This document shows, piece by piece, positions 46,312 to 55,351 of a stretch of DNA of 64,000 bases. This DNA comes from Streptomyces sp. JHA26 (GTDB lineage Bacteria > Actinomycetota > Actinomycetes > Streptomycetales > Streptomycetaceae): contig NZ_BDJC01000017.1 of NCBI RefSeq assembly GCF_002005565.1, positions 50,176 to 114,175 on the forward strand, in the 5' to 3' direction. Below the pieces are notes generated by a model, which searched no databases, was not told the DNA's origin, and worked only from the letters and a program-made list of their open reading frames with translations. The stretch's first letter is position 1, and the number at the start of each line of letters is the position of its first letter. A program made the translations under genes and the position numbers.

Positions 46312-48014
46312 CGGGAATCCTCCTCGACGGCGGTGTTCACGGGGACGGTGCGGCCGGGACCGGGACGGGCGGGGGCGGTGGGCGCGGGCTCCGGGTCCGC
46401 CTCGGTCAGCGCCTCGGGCAGGACGACGACGAACTCCGCTCCGCCCCCGTGCGCCGCGCGGACGACGGCGCTGCCTCCCTGCCGCTGCGCGAGCCTGCGC
46501 ACCAGGGACAACCCGATGCCGCGCCGGCGGTGCGCCGGCGGTTCCTTGGTGGACCAGCCCTCCGTGAACACCAGCTCGCGGTGTTCCGCGGGGACTCCCG
46601 GCCCCGTGTCGCGCACCGTGAGCGTCACGGCGCGGCCCTCCGCGCACAACTCGACCTCCACGCGCGCGTGCCGTGTGCCCGCCACGGCGTCCAGCGCGTT
46701 GTCGACCAGGTTGCCGACGACCGTGACGAGCCCCCTCGGGTCGACCAGGCAGTCCGGCAGCCGCGTCCGGTCCGACACCCACAGGACGACCTGGCGCTCG
46801 GCCGCGACGGTCGCCTTGCCGACCAGCAGGGCGGCGAGCAGCGGGTCCCGGATCCGCTCGGTGATCTGCTCCGCGGTGGCCCGGTGGTCGCCGACCACCT
46901 CGCCGACGAACTCCACGGCGTCGTCGTACATCTCCAGCTCCAGCAGCCCCAGCAGCGTGTGCATGCGGTTGGCGTGCTCGTGGTCCTGTGCGCGCAGGGC
47001 GTCGATCAGGCCACGCGTCGAGTCCAGTTCCCGGCCGAGCTGCTCCAGCTCGGTGCGGTCGCGCAGGGTGGCGACGGCGCCGCCGTCGTCGGTGGGCATC
47101 CGGTTGGCGACCAGGACCCGCTGGCCGCGCACGGTCAGCAGGTCGGTGCCGGTCACCCGCCCGGCCAGGACGTCGGCGGTGCGGCCCGCGCCGAGCGCCT
47201 CGTCGGGGGAACGGCCGACGGCCTCCGAGCCGATGCCCAGCAGGCGCTGCGCCTCGTCGTTGAGGAGCCGGATCCGGCCGCCGCGGTCCAGGGCGACGAC
47301 GCCCTCCCGGATGCCGTGCAGCATGGCCTCGCGCTCCGCGAGCAGCCCCGCGATGTCCGAGAAGGCCAGGTCCCGGGTCTGCCGCTGGACCCGGCGCGCG
47401 ATGAGCCAGGCGGCCAGCGCGCCGACGGCCAGGGCGCCTCCGGCGTAGGCGAACAGCCCGGGAACGGCGTGGAGCAGCCGGGCCCTGACACTGTCGTACG
47501 CGATGCCCACCGAGACCGCCCCGACGATGCGGCCGTCGCCGTCGCGCAGGGGGACCTTGCCGCGCGCGGAACGGCCCAGGGTGCCGTCGTCGATCTCCAT
47601 GACCTCACGGCCGGCCAGGGCCTGTCCGGGATCGGTGGACACGACCGAGCCGATCCGCGCCGGGTCGGTGTGCGACCAGCGCACTCCCTGCCGGTCCATC
47701 ACGACGACGTACTCCGCGCTGGTCGCCTCACGGATCCGCTCCGCCTCCCGCTGCACCGGGTTGTCCGGCGTCGGCGGGGTGCCGCGCAGGTCCCGGACGA
47801 TCTGCTGCTGCTGCGCGGTGGTCTGCGCGATCGCGAGGGCCCGGCGCATCGCCTGGTCGTCCAGCTGGTCACCGAGTGGTGCCAGGAACAGCCCGGTCGC
47901 GAGCACCGCGACTCCCGCGGCGATCGCCAGCTGCATCAGCAGCACCTGGGAGAACACCCGCCGCGGCAGGCCGAGGCGCAGACGGCGAACGGGGGGAGTG
48001 GAGCTCATACCCAT
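46308..48014 (-). CDS. Sensor histidine kinase, CitA/DcuS-like
   Basis: 568 residues. TM1 about 22-44 and TM2 about 183-205 enclose a 135-residue extracytoplasmic sensor of the CitA/DcuS fold (SAEYVVVMDRQGVRWSHTDPARIG, PLRDGDGRIVGAVSVG). A cytoplasmic PAS (about 225-325) follows. The phospho-acceptor is probably His345 in RAQDHEHANRMHTLLGLLELE, the variant typical of this family. Then come the N box NLVDNALDAV and G boxes DTGPGVP and RRRGIGLSL. Such kinases sense citrate, C4-dicarboxylates or malate outside the cell. ATG 48014 or ATG 48008 could be the start; neither has a clear ribosome binding site. Translationally coupled to the regulator. Confidence 0.93.
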   Translation of the reverse strand: MGMSSTPPVRRLRLGLPRRVFSQVLLMQLAIAAGVAVLATGLFLAPLGDQLDDQAMRRALAIAQTTAQQQQIVRDLRGTPPTPDNPVQREAERIREATSAEYVVVMDRQGVRWSHTDPARIGSVVSTDPGQALAGREVMEIDDGTLGRSARGKVPLRDGDGRIVGAVSVGIAYDSVRARLLHAVPGLFAYAGGALAVGALAAWLIARRVQRQTRDLAFSDIAGLLAEREAMLHGIREGVVALDRGGRIRLLNDEAQRLLGIGSEAVGRSPDEALGAGRTADVLAGRVTGTDLLTVRGQRVLVANRMPTDDGGAVATLRDRTELEQLGRELDSTRGLIDALRAQDHEHANRMHTLLGLLELEMYDDAVEFVGEVVGDHRATAEQITERIRDPLLAALLVGKATVAAERQVVLWVSDRTRLPDCLVDPRGLVTVVGNLVDNALDAVAGTRHARVEVELCAEGRAVTLTVRDTGPGVPAEHRELVFTEGWSTKEPPAHRRRGIGLSLVRRLAQRQGGSAVVRAAHGGGAEFVVVLPEALTEADPEPAPTAPARPGPGRTVPVNTAVEEDSR

Positions 48015-48133
48015 GACGGTACGTGGGGGCCACGACGTGCCGTGGCGGGATGTGGTGCGGATCTCGCGCGCGGCGCCCCGCGAGGCGCGCGGGCGGGCGC
48101 ACGGCCGACGCTTCCGGTGTCCGGCCCCGGGCC

Positions 48134-49075
48134 TCAGCTCGCCAGTGCCGTCACCGTCAGCTCACGGACCGCCGTGACCTCCATCCGGGCCGGGGAGCCG
48201 AGCACCGACGTCCCGCAGCTCTCCGGGCGGGCCGGCAGTGACGCGCCCTGGGCGACGGTGACCCGCCAGTGCCGCCCGTCGGCGTGGGCCACGGTCACCT
48301 CCCAGCGCGGGGCGTGGCCGTCGGTGCGGACGACGCTCAGCACCTGTGCGGCGTCCTCGCCCAGCGCCGTGCGCACGGCCAGTTCGGCCGCCTGGCCGGG
48401 CCGGTCCCACGCGGAGCTCCCGCGGCAGTTGTCCACCACGATCCGACCGTCCCGGACGCCGCGCAGGATGTCCCTGACGTCGTCGGCCCGGACCCTGCCG
48501 TACGCGTATCCGTGCGGCAGGACGAGCACCGTGGGTGAGAAACGGTGCCCGCCGAGGTGGGTGACCTCCCAGACGCCCTCGGCCCCGGAGGCGGCGAGCT
48601 CGGCAGCCAGGGGACGGCCGAGGAGGGCGCAGCAGCGGTCGCGCTTCCCGTTGGTGCAGACGAGGACGAGGGGATCGCCGGTGTGGGGGGCGCCCGTGAG
48701 CACCGAGCCGAAGGAACGGTGCTCGCCCCTGCCGAGCGCGGCGAAATCGAGGTCGAGCAGCCGGCGGGGGTCCGTGAGCGTGGCGCCGTGCAGCCACGCG
48801 TTCCCCGGCGTGGTGTGGGCCGCGTACACCCGGCGGTCCGCGGGGGTGCGGCGGTCCGCGTGGCGGCCGGGACGGCGGATGAGCGCGATGCGTACGCCCG
48901 TCCCCTTCACGGCCGCCTCCAGGGCGCGGCCCAGCGCGGGGTCCAGGTGGCTCGAAGTGAGCGCCTTCGCCCCCCAGGGGCCGGGCTGCTCCAGCAGCAG
49001 CCAGGTCCTCGCGACCGGTGCCGTTCCCGAAACGGGCTCGTCGAGGTCCCGGGAGACGGTTGAGCACGTACTCAC
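48134..49075 (-). CDS. Sucrase/ferredoxin-like [2Fe-2S] protein, iron-box controlled
   Basis: 313 residues from GTG 49075. Family features: CSTV near the N-terminus, LVLVCTNGKRDRCCALLGRPLA and HLGGHRFSPTVLVLPHGYAYGRV, i.e. thioredoxin-like [2Fe-2S] ligands C-x-n-C plus histidines. The C-terminal 80 residues form a separate small domain. An iron box ends one base before the start codon and overlaps the -10, so iron repression by a DtxR-family regulator (DmdR/IdeR) and a leaderless message are expected. Some members of this group act as ferric-siderophore reductases; that role would fit but is inference. Confidence 0.85.
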   Translation of the reverse strand: MSTCSTVSRDLDEPVSGTAPVARTWLLLEQPGPWGAKALTSSHLDPALGRALEAAVKGTGVRIALIRRPGRHADRRTPADRRVYAAHTTPGNAWLHGATLTDPRRLLDLDFAALGRGEHRSFGSVLTGAPHTGDPLVLVCTNGKRDRCCALLGRPLAAELAASGAEGVWEVTHLGGHRFSPTVLVLPHGYAYGRVRADDVRDILRGVRDGRIVVDNCRGSSAWDRPGQAAELAVRTALGEDAAQVLSVVRTDGHAPRWEVTVAHADGRHWRVTVAQGASLPARPESCGTSVLGSPARMEVTAVRELTVTALAS

Positions 49076-49094
49076 AGAGGTGAGCCTAACCTGA
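49076..49094 (-). promoter_or_regulatory. Iron box (DmdR/IdeR operator) over a leaderless promoter
   Basis: The plus strand reads AGAGGTGAGCCTAACCTGA, matching 15 of 19 positions of the TTAGGTTAGSCTAACCTAA consensus. On the minus strand it contains TAGGCT (49088-49083), a -10 hexamer 7 nt before GTG 49075. A bound repressor would cover -10 and +1. Confidence 0.85.
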
Positions 49095-49129
49095 GTCGGC
49101 TCGCGATGACTTCCAGCCGCGCTCGCGAG

Positions 49130-50413
49130 CTACTCCGGCAGGGGCTGCGGCGGCCGCGGGCCCGAGTACAGACCGCTGGGTCGCATGCGCAGCGGCCGTT
49201 CCCCGTACTCCTCCAGCGCGTGTGCGATCCAGCCCGCCGTACGGGCCACCGCGAAGATGGTCTCGGCGGCGCTCGCGGGCATGCCGGACGAGACGGTGAA
49301 CACGGCGAGGGCCAGGTCGACGTTGGCGTGCAGCGGGGTGTGGCGGGCGGTGGTGGCCACCACTTCGCGGGCCGCGGCGAGGGCGGGTGCGGCGCCGGGG
49401 AGGTCCTCCAGGAGGGTGAACAGGGCTCGCGCGCGGGGATCCTCGCCGGAGTAGAGCCGGTGGCCCAGTCCCGGGATCCGGCGGCCGGCCCGCAGCTCCT
49501 CCGCGATCACCGGCGCCGCGCTGCCCTGGTCGAGCACCTCCAGCAGTATCCGGTGGGCGAGCCCGCCGGCCGCGCCGTGCAACGGGCCCTCGATCACGCC
49601 GAGCCCGGCGGACACGGCCGCGTACGCGTGCGCCCGCGCCGACGCGGCGACCCGCACCGCGAGCGTGGAGGCGGCCAGGTCGTGGTCGACGAGCAGGGAG
49701 AGCGCGGTGTCGAGGACGCGCAGCGACGCCTCGTCGGCGGCACGCCCGCTGAGCCGCGTCCACAGCCGGTGGGCGAGCGGGCCCCGGCCGGCGTGCTCGT
49801 GCTCGGGCAGCACGGGCGGCAGCGCGGCGACCAGGGTGGGGATGAGGACGCGGGCGGTGCCCAGCACGGCGTCCTCGGACAGGTCGAAGCGCAACGGGTC
49901 CGCGGCCGCGGCGGCGATGGCCGCGACGCGTAGCCGGTCGGCGGGGCCGGCGTGTTCGGGCAGGGCGCCGACGGCCCGGCGGGCGACCGCCACCGACTCC
50001 TCCGGCGCGGTGAAGGAGACGCCGGGGCGCAGCCGCCCCGTCCACAGCCACTCGGCGGTCTCCTCGTAGCCGTGGCGCAGGGCGAGGTCCACCGCGTCGA
50101 CGCCCCGGTAGTAGTACCGGTCCTTCTCGATGAGCGTGATGCGGGTGCGGACGGCCAGTTCCTGTCCCGAGGCCTGGGTCGTGCCGGTGCCGCCGCTGTC
50201 GCGCCGGTTGCGACGGGCCAGTGCCCGCACCTCCTGGGCGTCGAAGGTGCTGCCCCGGCCGCCGGGCGCACGGCGGCTGTCGAGCTGGCCGCGGCTGACG
50301 TAGGCGTACACGGTCTCGGGCTTCACGCCCAGCAGCTCGGCGGCCTCCCGGGTGGTCAGGCGCTGCTCGGTGGCGGCGGGCCGGCCGGGTTCTTGATCGC
50401 GCATGGGGGTCAC
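49130..50413 (-). CDS. Citrate synthase homologue with N-terminal helix-turn-helix domain
   Basis: 427 residues from GTG 50413, which has GAGGA 8 nt upstream; in-frame GTG 50446 abuts a palindrome. Residues about 18-68 (LTTREAAELLGVKPETVYAYVSRGQL, GGRGSTFDAQEVRALARR) are a MerR/excisionase-type HTH. The citrate synthase fold follows: YYYRGVDAVDLALRHGYEETAEWLW, GPLHGAAGGLAH (His), GLGHRLYSGEDPRARAL (His) and HANVDLALAVF (Asp). All three catalytic positions are present, so it may bind oxaloacetate and acetyl-CoA or even turn them over. Divergent from a second citrate synthase homologue across a palindrome-rich gap. I infer a metabolite-sensing transcription factor; it could also be a bifunctional enzyme. 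Confidence 0.92.
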   Translation of the reverse strand: MTPMRDQEPGRPAATEQRLTTREAAELLGVKPETVYAYVSRGQLDSRRAPGGRGSTFDAQEVRALARRNRRDSGGTGTTQASGQELAVRTRITLIEKDRYYYRGVDAVDLALRHGYEETAEWLWTGRLRPGVSFTAPEESVAVARRAVGALPEHAGPADRLRVAAIAAAAADPLRFDLSEDAVLGTARVLIPTLVAALPPVLPEHEHAGRGPLAHRLWTRLSGRAADEASLRVLDTALSLLVDHDLAASTLAVRVAASARAHAYAAVSAGLGVIEGPLHGAAGGLAHRILLEVLDQGSAAPVIAEELRAGRRIPGLGHRLYSGEDPRARALFTLLEDLPGAAPALAAAREVVATTARHTPLHANVDLALAVFTVSSGMPASAAETIFAVARTAGWIAHALEEYGERPLRMRPSGLYSGPRPPQPLPE

Positions 50414-50446
50414 CGTATCGATCCTCGGGGTGGATTCTTGCTGCAC

Positions 50447-50485
50447 ATTGATTCAATCAATGTTGACAGACAGATAGTCAACTAT
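50447..50485. promoter_or_regulatory. Palindrome cluster between the divergent citrate synthase genes
   Basis: Three elements: ATTGATT-C-AATCAAT (50447-50461), GTTGAC-N9-GTCAAC (50462-50482) and ATAGT-CA-ACTAT (50474-50485). The AT content is far above that of the surroundings. These are candidate operators for the HTH-citrate synthase and overlap both promoters. Confidence 0.65.
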
Positions 50486-50516
50486 AGACAGTTGCATTGA
50501 GTTCAGGGAGGAAAAC

Positions 50517-51659
50517 ATGTCTGTCAACGTGCCGCGAGGACTCGCGGGTGTCGTGGTCACCGACACCGAGGTCGGTGACGTCAGAGGGCGCGAGGGCTTC
50601 TACCACTACCGGCAGTACTCGGCCGTCGAACTGGCGCGGACGCGGACCTTCGAGGACGTCTGGCACCTCCTGGTCCACGGTGAACTGCCGGACGCCCGGC
50701 GCGGTGCCGCCTTCGCCGCCGAGACCGCGGCGCTGCGGCGGCTGCCCGACGAGGTGAGGACCGCGCTGCCCGCCGTCGCCGCGGCCGGCGGACGCTCCGG
50801 CCCACTGGCCGGGATGCGCACGGCGCTGTCGCTGCTGGGCGCGGCCGAGGGCTTCAGGCCGGTGTACGACCTGGACGCCGACCGGCGCCGCCAGGACACC
50901 CTCGTGGCCGCCGCGGCCGTACCGACGCTGCTCACCGCGCTGTACCGGCTCGGACGGGGGCTCGACCCCGTGGAGCCGCGCGAGGACCTGCCGTACGCGG
51001 CGAACTACCTGTACATGCTGACCGGCACGGAGCCGGACGAGCGGCGCACCCGGGCGGTCGAGCAGTACCTCGTCTCCACCATCGACCACGGCTTCAACGC
51101 GTCGACGTTCACCGCACGGGTCATCGCCTCGACGGGCGCGGACGTGGCGGCCTGCCTCGCCGGAGCGGTGGCGGCGCTGTCCGGGCCGCTGCACGGCGGG
51201 GCGCCGAGCCGGGCCCTGGACACCCTGGACGCGATCGGCACACCCGAGCGCATCGACCCCTGGATCCGTGAGCGGGTGCTCGCCGGTGACCGCATCATGG
51301 GCTTCGGCCACGCCGTCTACCGCACGGAGGATCCCCGCTCCCGGCTGCTGCGCGAGGTGGCGCAGGGGTTCGGCGGCCCGCGCGTGGAGTTCGCGGTCGA
51401 GGTGGAGCGGCAGGTGGAGGCGATCCTCGCGGAACTGAAACCCGGGCGGGAACTGCACACGAACGTCGAGTTCTACGCGGGCGTGGTCATGGAGCTGTGC
51501 GGTCTGCCGCGCGAGATGTTCACGCCGACGTTCGCGGCGGCGCGGGTGGTGGGCTGGAGCGCGAACATCCTGGAGCAGGCGGGCGACTCGAAGATCATCC
51601 GCCCGGCGGCGCGGTACGTGGGGCCTCCGGCGCCGGTCGGGGTGCCCGCGGCGGCCTGA
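50517..51659 (+). CDS. Citrate synthase-like protein (second, stand-alone)
   Basis: 380 residues, ATG 50517 with GGGAGGA upstream. The small citrate synthase form: GREGFYHYRQYSAVELA, TFEDVWHLLVHGELP, HGFNASTFTARVIASTGAD, GPLHGGAPSRAL (His), GFGHAVYRTEDPRSRLL (His) and a C-terminal HTNVEFYAGVVMELCGLP. The last motif has Glu (codon 51468-51470) where most citrate synthases have the catalytic Asp (NVDF). Such variants exist in some actinobacterial CitA-type and methylcitrate-synthase-like proteins as I recall, so activity is uncertain rather than excluded. Probably controlled by the divergent HTH fusion protein. Confidence 0.9.
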   Translation: MSVNVPRGLAGVVVTDTEVGDVRGREGFYHYRQYSAVELARTRTFEDVWHLLVHGELPDARRGAAFAAETAALRRLPDEVRTALPAVAAAGGRSGPLAGMRTALSLLGAAEGFRPVYDLDADRRRQDTLVAAAAVPTLLTALYRLGRGLDPVEPREDLPYAANYLYMLTGTEPDERRTRAVEQYLVSTIDHGFNASTFTARVIASTGADVAACLAGAVAALSGPLHGGAPSRALDTLDAIGTPERIDPWIRERVLAGDRIMGFGHAVYRTEDPRSRLLREVAQGFGGPRVEFAVEVERQVEAILAELKPGRELHTNVEFYAGVVMELCGLPREMFTPTFAAARVVGWSANILEQAGDSKIIRPAARYVGPPAPVGVPAAA

Positions 51660-51791
51660 GAAGGGCGGGCCGGGAAGAACGCGATCGTCCGGTCCTGGGC
51701 TACCTCACCTGCTCGTATCCTGAACAGGCAGTTCCGTTCCGCGGGCACTCGGGCCGCGGGCCGGCGTACGCGCAGGTGAGAGAGAGGACGT

Positions 51792-52898
51792 GTGGTGGGG
51801 CAGTGCCCGACTTCCCGGCGGATCCCGGTCGTCGTACTCGCCGGGTTCCTCGGCTCCGGAAAGACCACCCTGCTCAATCACCTCCTGCACCGCAGCGGGG
51901 GCAGCCGGATCGGTGCCATCGTCAACGACTTCGGTTCCATCGAGATCGACGCGATGGCCGTGGCCGGCGCCCTCGGCGACTCCACCGTCTCGCTCGGCAA
52001 CGGGTGCCTGTGCTGTGCCGTCGACGCCGGTGAACTTGACGGCTACCTGGAGCGGCTGGCCCGGCCCGACGCCGGCGTCGACGTCATCGTCATCGAGGCC
52101 AGCGGTCTCGCCGAGCCGCAGGAGCTGGTACGCATGCTGCTCGCCAGCGAACAGCGGGAGATCGTGTACGGCGGCCTCGTCGAGGTCGTCGACGCCGCCG
52201 AGTTCGACGCCACGCGAGCCAGGCACCCGGAGATCGACCGGCACCTGGCGCTGGCCGACCTCGTGGTGGTCAACAAGACCGACCGGGTCCCGGACGCCGA
52301 GCGCGTCCTCGCCCTCGTCCGCTCCCTCGCCGACCGCGCGGCCGTCCTCCCCGCGGCCTACGGACGCATCGACCCCGAGTTCCTCTTCGACTGCCGGCCC
52401 GGCGAGGAGCGCATCGGGCAGCTGTCCTTCGACGACCTGCACGACCATTCCCCGGACGACGCCCACCCCGGCCATCTGCACACCGCCTACGACAGCGTGT
52501 CCTTCGTCTCCGACGTGCCCCTCGACCCGCGCCGGCTGATGCGGTTCCTGGACGGCCGGCCCGAGGGCCTGTACCGGATCAAGGGCCACGTCGACTTCGG
52601 ACCGCACGACCGGCGCAACCGGTACGCCGTCCACGCCGTCGGACGGTTCCTGCGCTTCTACCCGCAGCCCTGGGCGTCCGCCGAGCCGCGCCTCACCCAA
52701 CTCGTCCTGATCGGCACCGGCATCGACGCGACCGTGCTCGGCAAGGAGCTCGACGCGTGCCGCAGCGACGCCCTCCACGCCGACGAACACGGCATGTGGG
52801 GCGTCCTGCGCTACGTACCGGACCCGGAGGACGGTGACCCCGGGCCGGACGGTGACCCGGCGGAGCCGAGCGGCGGGGAGCCGCCGCTCACGTCCTAG
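51792..52898 (+). CDS. CobW/COG0523-type metal-chaperone GTPase
   Basis: 368 residues from GTG 51792 (51795 possible). G3E GTPase: Walker [17 protein letters not shown], the metal-binding CxCC motif in [12 protein letters not shown], Walker [13 protein letters not shown] and NKTD in VVVNKTDRV. The C-terminal CobW_C domain ([30 protein letters not shown]) is complete. COG0523 proteins deliver metals such as zinc or cobalt. No Zur box was found upstream, so its metal is open. The TAG stop overlaps the stop of the convergent parC gene by 4 bp. Confidence 0.92.
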   Translation: MVGQCPTSRRIPVVVLAGFLGSGKTTLLNHLLHRSGGSRIGAIVNDFGSIEIDAMAVAGALGDSTVSLGNGCLCCAVDAGELDGYLERLARPDAGVDVIVIEASGLAEPQELVRMLLASEQREIVYGGLVEVVDAAEFDATRARHPEIDRHLALADLVVVNKTDRVPDAERVLALVRSLADRAAVLPAAYGRIDPEFLFDCRPGEERIGQLSFDDLHDHSPDDAHPGHLHTAYDSVSFVSDVPLDPRRLMRFLDGRPEGLYRIKGHVDFGPHDRRNRYAVHAVGRFLRFYPQPWASAEPRLTQLVLIGTGIDATVLGKELDACRSDALHADEHGMWGVLRYVPDPEDGDPGPDGDPAEPSGGEPPLTS

Positions 52899-55351
52899 GC
52901 GGGACCCGCCACCACCGCCACCGTCTTCGGCAGCGACACGCCCGAGCCGTCGCGGCGCGGGTCGAGGTCCGGAAGCTGGGCCGGGGTGCCGTTCTTCTGC
53001 GAGGCCCGTGCCGGGGCCGGGCCCGCCCAGGCCAGGGCCAGGCAGTCCTCGCCCTTCAGGAACCGCTGGCAGCGCACGCCGCCCGTGGCGCGGCCCTTGC
53101 GCGGGTACTGGTCGAACGGCGTCAGTTTGGCCGTGGTCTGGACGGAGTCGTCCAGCGTGCCGCGTGAACCCGCGATCGTGAGGACGACCGCGTCCGCCGC
53201 CGGGTCCACCGCCGTGAAGGAGATGACCTTGGCGCCCTCGGCGAGCTTGATGCCCGCCACACCGCCCGCCGGGCGGCCCTGGGGACGGACCTGCGAGGCC
53301 TGGTAGCGCAACAGCTGTGCGTCGTCCGTGATGAAGACCAGGTCCTCCTCGCCGGTGCGCAGCTCGGCCGCGCCGACGATCCGGTCACCCTCCTTGAGCG
53401 TGATGACCTCCAGCTCGTCCTTGTTGGACGGGTAGTCGGGTACCACGCGCTTGACGATGCCCTGCTCCGTGCCAAGGGCCAGACCCGGCGAGGACTCGTC
53501 CAGCGTGGTCAGGCAGACGACCGTCTCGTCGTCCTCCAGGGACACGAACTCCGCCAGCGGCGCGCCGCCCGACAGGTTCGGCGCGGGCTGCGGTTCCGGG
53601 AGCTGGGGCAGGTCGACCACGTTCACCCGCAGCAGCCGCCCGCCGGACGTCACCACGCCGATCTCGCCGCGGGCCGTGGCCGGCACCGAGGACACGATCA
53701 GGTCGTGCTTGACGCGCTTGGCGCGGGCGTCCGTGACGAGGGGCTCGTCGTTCACCGTGCGGGCCAGCAGGCCCGTCGAGGACAGCAGCACCCGGCACGG
53801 ATCGTCCGCCACCTGGAGCGGAACGGCGGCCACCGGGGCGCCGGCCGACTCCAGCAGGAGCGTGCGCCGGTCGGTGCCGAACTTCTTGGCCACGGCCGCC
53901 AGCTCGGCGGAGACCAGCTTGCGCAGCTCGGCGTCCGACTCGAGGATCCGCGTCAGCTCCTCGATCTCCGCGTCGAGCCGGTCCTTCTCCGCCTCGAGCT
54001 CGACGCGGTCGTACTTGGTCAGCCGGCGCAGCGGCGTGTCCAGGATGTACTGGGTCTGGACGTCGCTCAGCGAGAAGCGGTCCATCAGGCGCTGCTTGGC
54101 CTGCGCCGAGTTCTCGCTGGAGCGGATGAGGCGGATGACCTCGTCGATGTCGATCAGCGCGGTGAGCAGGCCCTCGACCAGGTGGAGGCGGTCACGGCGC
54201 TTGGTGCGCCGGAACTCGCTGCGCCGCCGTACGACGTCGAAGCGGTGGTCGAGGTAGACCTCCAGCAGCTCCTTGAGGCCCAGGGTGAGGGGCTGGCCGT
54301 CGACCAGGGCGACGTTGTTGATGCCGAAGGACTCCTCCATCGGCGTCAGCTTGTACAGCTGCTCCAGGACGGCCTCGGGCACGAAGCCGTTCTTGATCTC
54401 GATGACCAGACGCAGTCCGTGCTCGCGGTCGGTGAGGTCCTTGACGTCCGCGATGCCCTGGAGCTTCTTCGAGCCGACCAGGTCCTTGATCTTCGCGACG
54501 ACCTTCTCCGGGCCGACCGCGAAGGGCAGCTCGGTGACGACGAGGCCCTTGCGGCGGGCCGTCACGGTCTCCACGGACACCGTCGCGCGGATCTTGAACG
54601 TGCCGCGGCCCGTCTCGTAGGCGTCCCGGATGCCGGGCAGGCCGACGATCCGGCCGCCGGTGGGCAGGTCGGGGCCCGGAACGTGCTTCATCAGGGCGTC
54701 GAGGTCGGCGTTCGGGTACCGGATCAGGTGCCGGGCGGCCGCGATCACCTCGCGCAGGTTGTGCGGCGGCATGTTCGTGGCCATGCCGACCGCGATGCCG
54801 GAGGCGCCGTTGACCAGCAGGTTCGGGAAGGCGGCGGGCAGGGCCACCGGCTCCTGCTCCTGGCCGTCGTAGTTGGGGCCGAAGTCGACGGTGTCCTCGT
54901 CGATCGACTCCGTCATCAGACCGGCGGCCTCGGCCATCCGGCACTCGGTGTACCGCATGGCGGCCGGCGGGTCGTCGTTGCCCAGCGAGCCGAAGTTGCC
55001 GTGGCCGTCCACCAGGGGCACGCGCATGGAGAAGGGCTGGGCCATCCGCACGAGGGCGTCGTAGATCGACGCGTCGCCGTGCGGGTGCAACTTGCCCATG
55101 ACCTCGCCGACGACACGGGCGCACTTCACGTAGCCGCGCTCGGGCCGCAGGCCCATCTCGCTCATCTGGTACACGATGCGGCGGTGCACCGGCTTGAGCC
55201 CGTCGCGGGCGTCGGGGAGCGCACGGGAGTAGATGACCGAGTACGCGTACTCGAGGAAGGAGCCCTGCATCTCGTCGACGACGTCGATGTCGAGGATCTT
55301 CTCCTCGTACGACTCGTCGGGCGGCGGGGTCTTCGTACTACGGCGGGCCAT
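52895..55351 (-). CDS. parC: Topoisomerase IV subunit A (ParC) / GyrA paralogue
   Basis: 818 residues. The winged-helix/tower core begins EGSF-like ([32 protein letters not shown]); the quinolone-region block reads [16 protein letters not shown], and the catalytic Tyr lies in [12 protein letters not shown]. The tower/coiled-coil region ([23 protein letters not shown]) is followed by a C-terminal beta-pinwheel whose blades carry [26 protein letters not shown] and [13 protein letters not shown] motifs. The GyrA box (QRRGGKG) is absent, favouring ParC. Its partner parE lies 10 kb upstream. The ATG 55351 start is preceded by AAGGAG. A 21-bp inverted repeat lies 40 bp upstream. Confidence 0.94.
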   Translation of the reverse strand: MARRSTKTPPPDESYEEKILDIDVVDEMQGSFLEYAYSVIYSRALPDARDGLKPVHRRIVYQMSEMGLRPERGYVKCARVVGEVMGKLHPHGDASIYDALVRMAQPFSMRVPLVDGHGNFGSLGNDDPPAAMRYTECRMAEAAGLMTESIDEDTVDFGPNYDGQEQEPVALPAAFPNLLVNGASGIAVGMATNMPPHNLREVIAAARHLIRYPNADLDALMKHVPGPDLPTGGRIVGLPGIRDAYETGRGTFKIRATVSVETVTARRKGLVVTELPFAVGPEKVVAKIKDLVGSKKLQGIADVKDLTDREHGLRLVIEIKNGFVPEAVLEQLYKLTPMEESFGINNVALVDGQPLTLGLKELLEVYLDHRFDVVRRRSEFRRTKRRDRLHLVEGLLTALIDIDEVIRLIRSSENSAQAKQRLMDRFSLSDVQTQYILDTPLRRLTKYDRVELEAEKDRLDAEIEELTRILESDAELRKLVSAELAAVAKKFGTDRRTLLLESAGAPVAAVPLQVADDPCRVLLSSTGLLARTVNDEPLVTDARAKRVKHDLIVSSVPATARGEIGVVTSGGRLLRVNVVDLPQLPEPQPAPNLSGGAPLAEFVSLEDDETVVCLTTLDESSPGLALGTEQGIVKRVVPDYPSNKDELEVITLKEGDRIVGAAELRTGEEDLVFITDDAQLLRYQASQVRPQGRPAGGVAGIKLAEGAKVISFTAVDPAADAVVLTIAGSRGTLDDSVQTTAKLTPFDQYPRKGRATGGVRCQRFLKGEDCLALAWAGPAPARASQKNGTPAQLPDLDPRRDGSGVSLPKTVAVVAGPA

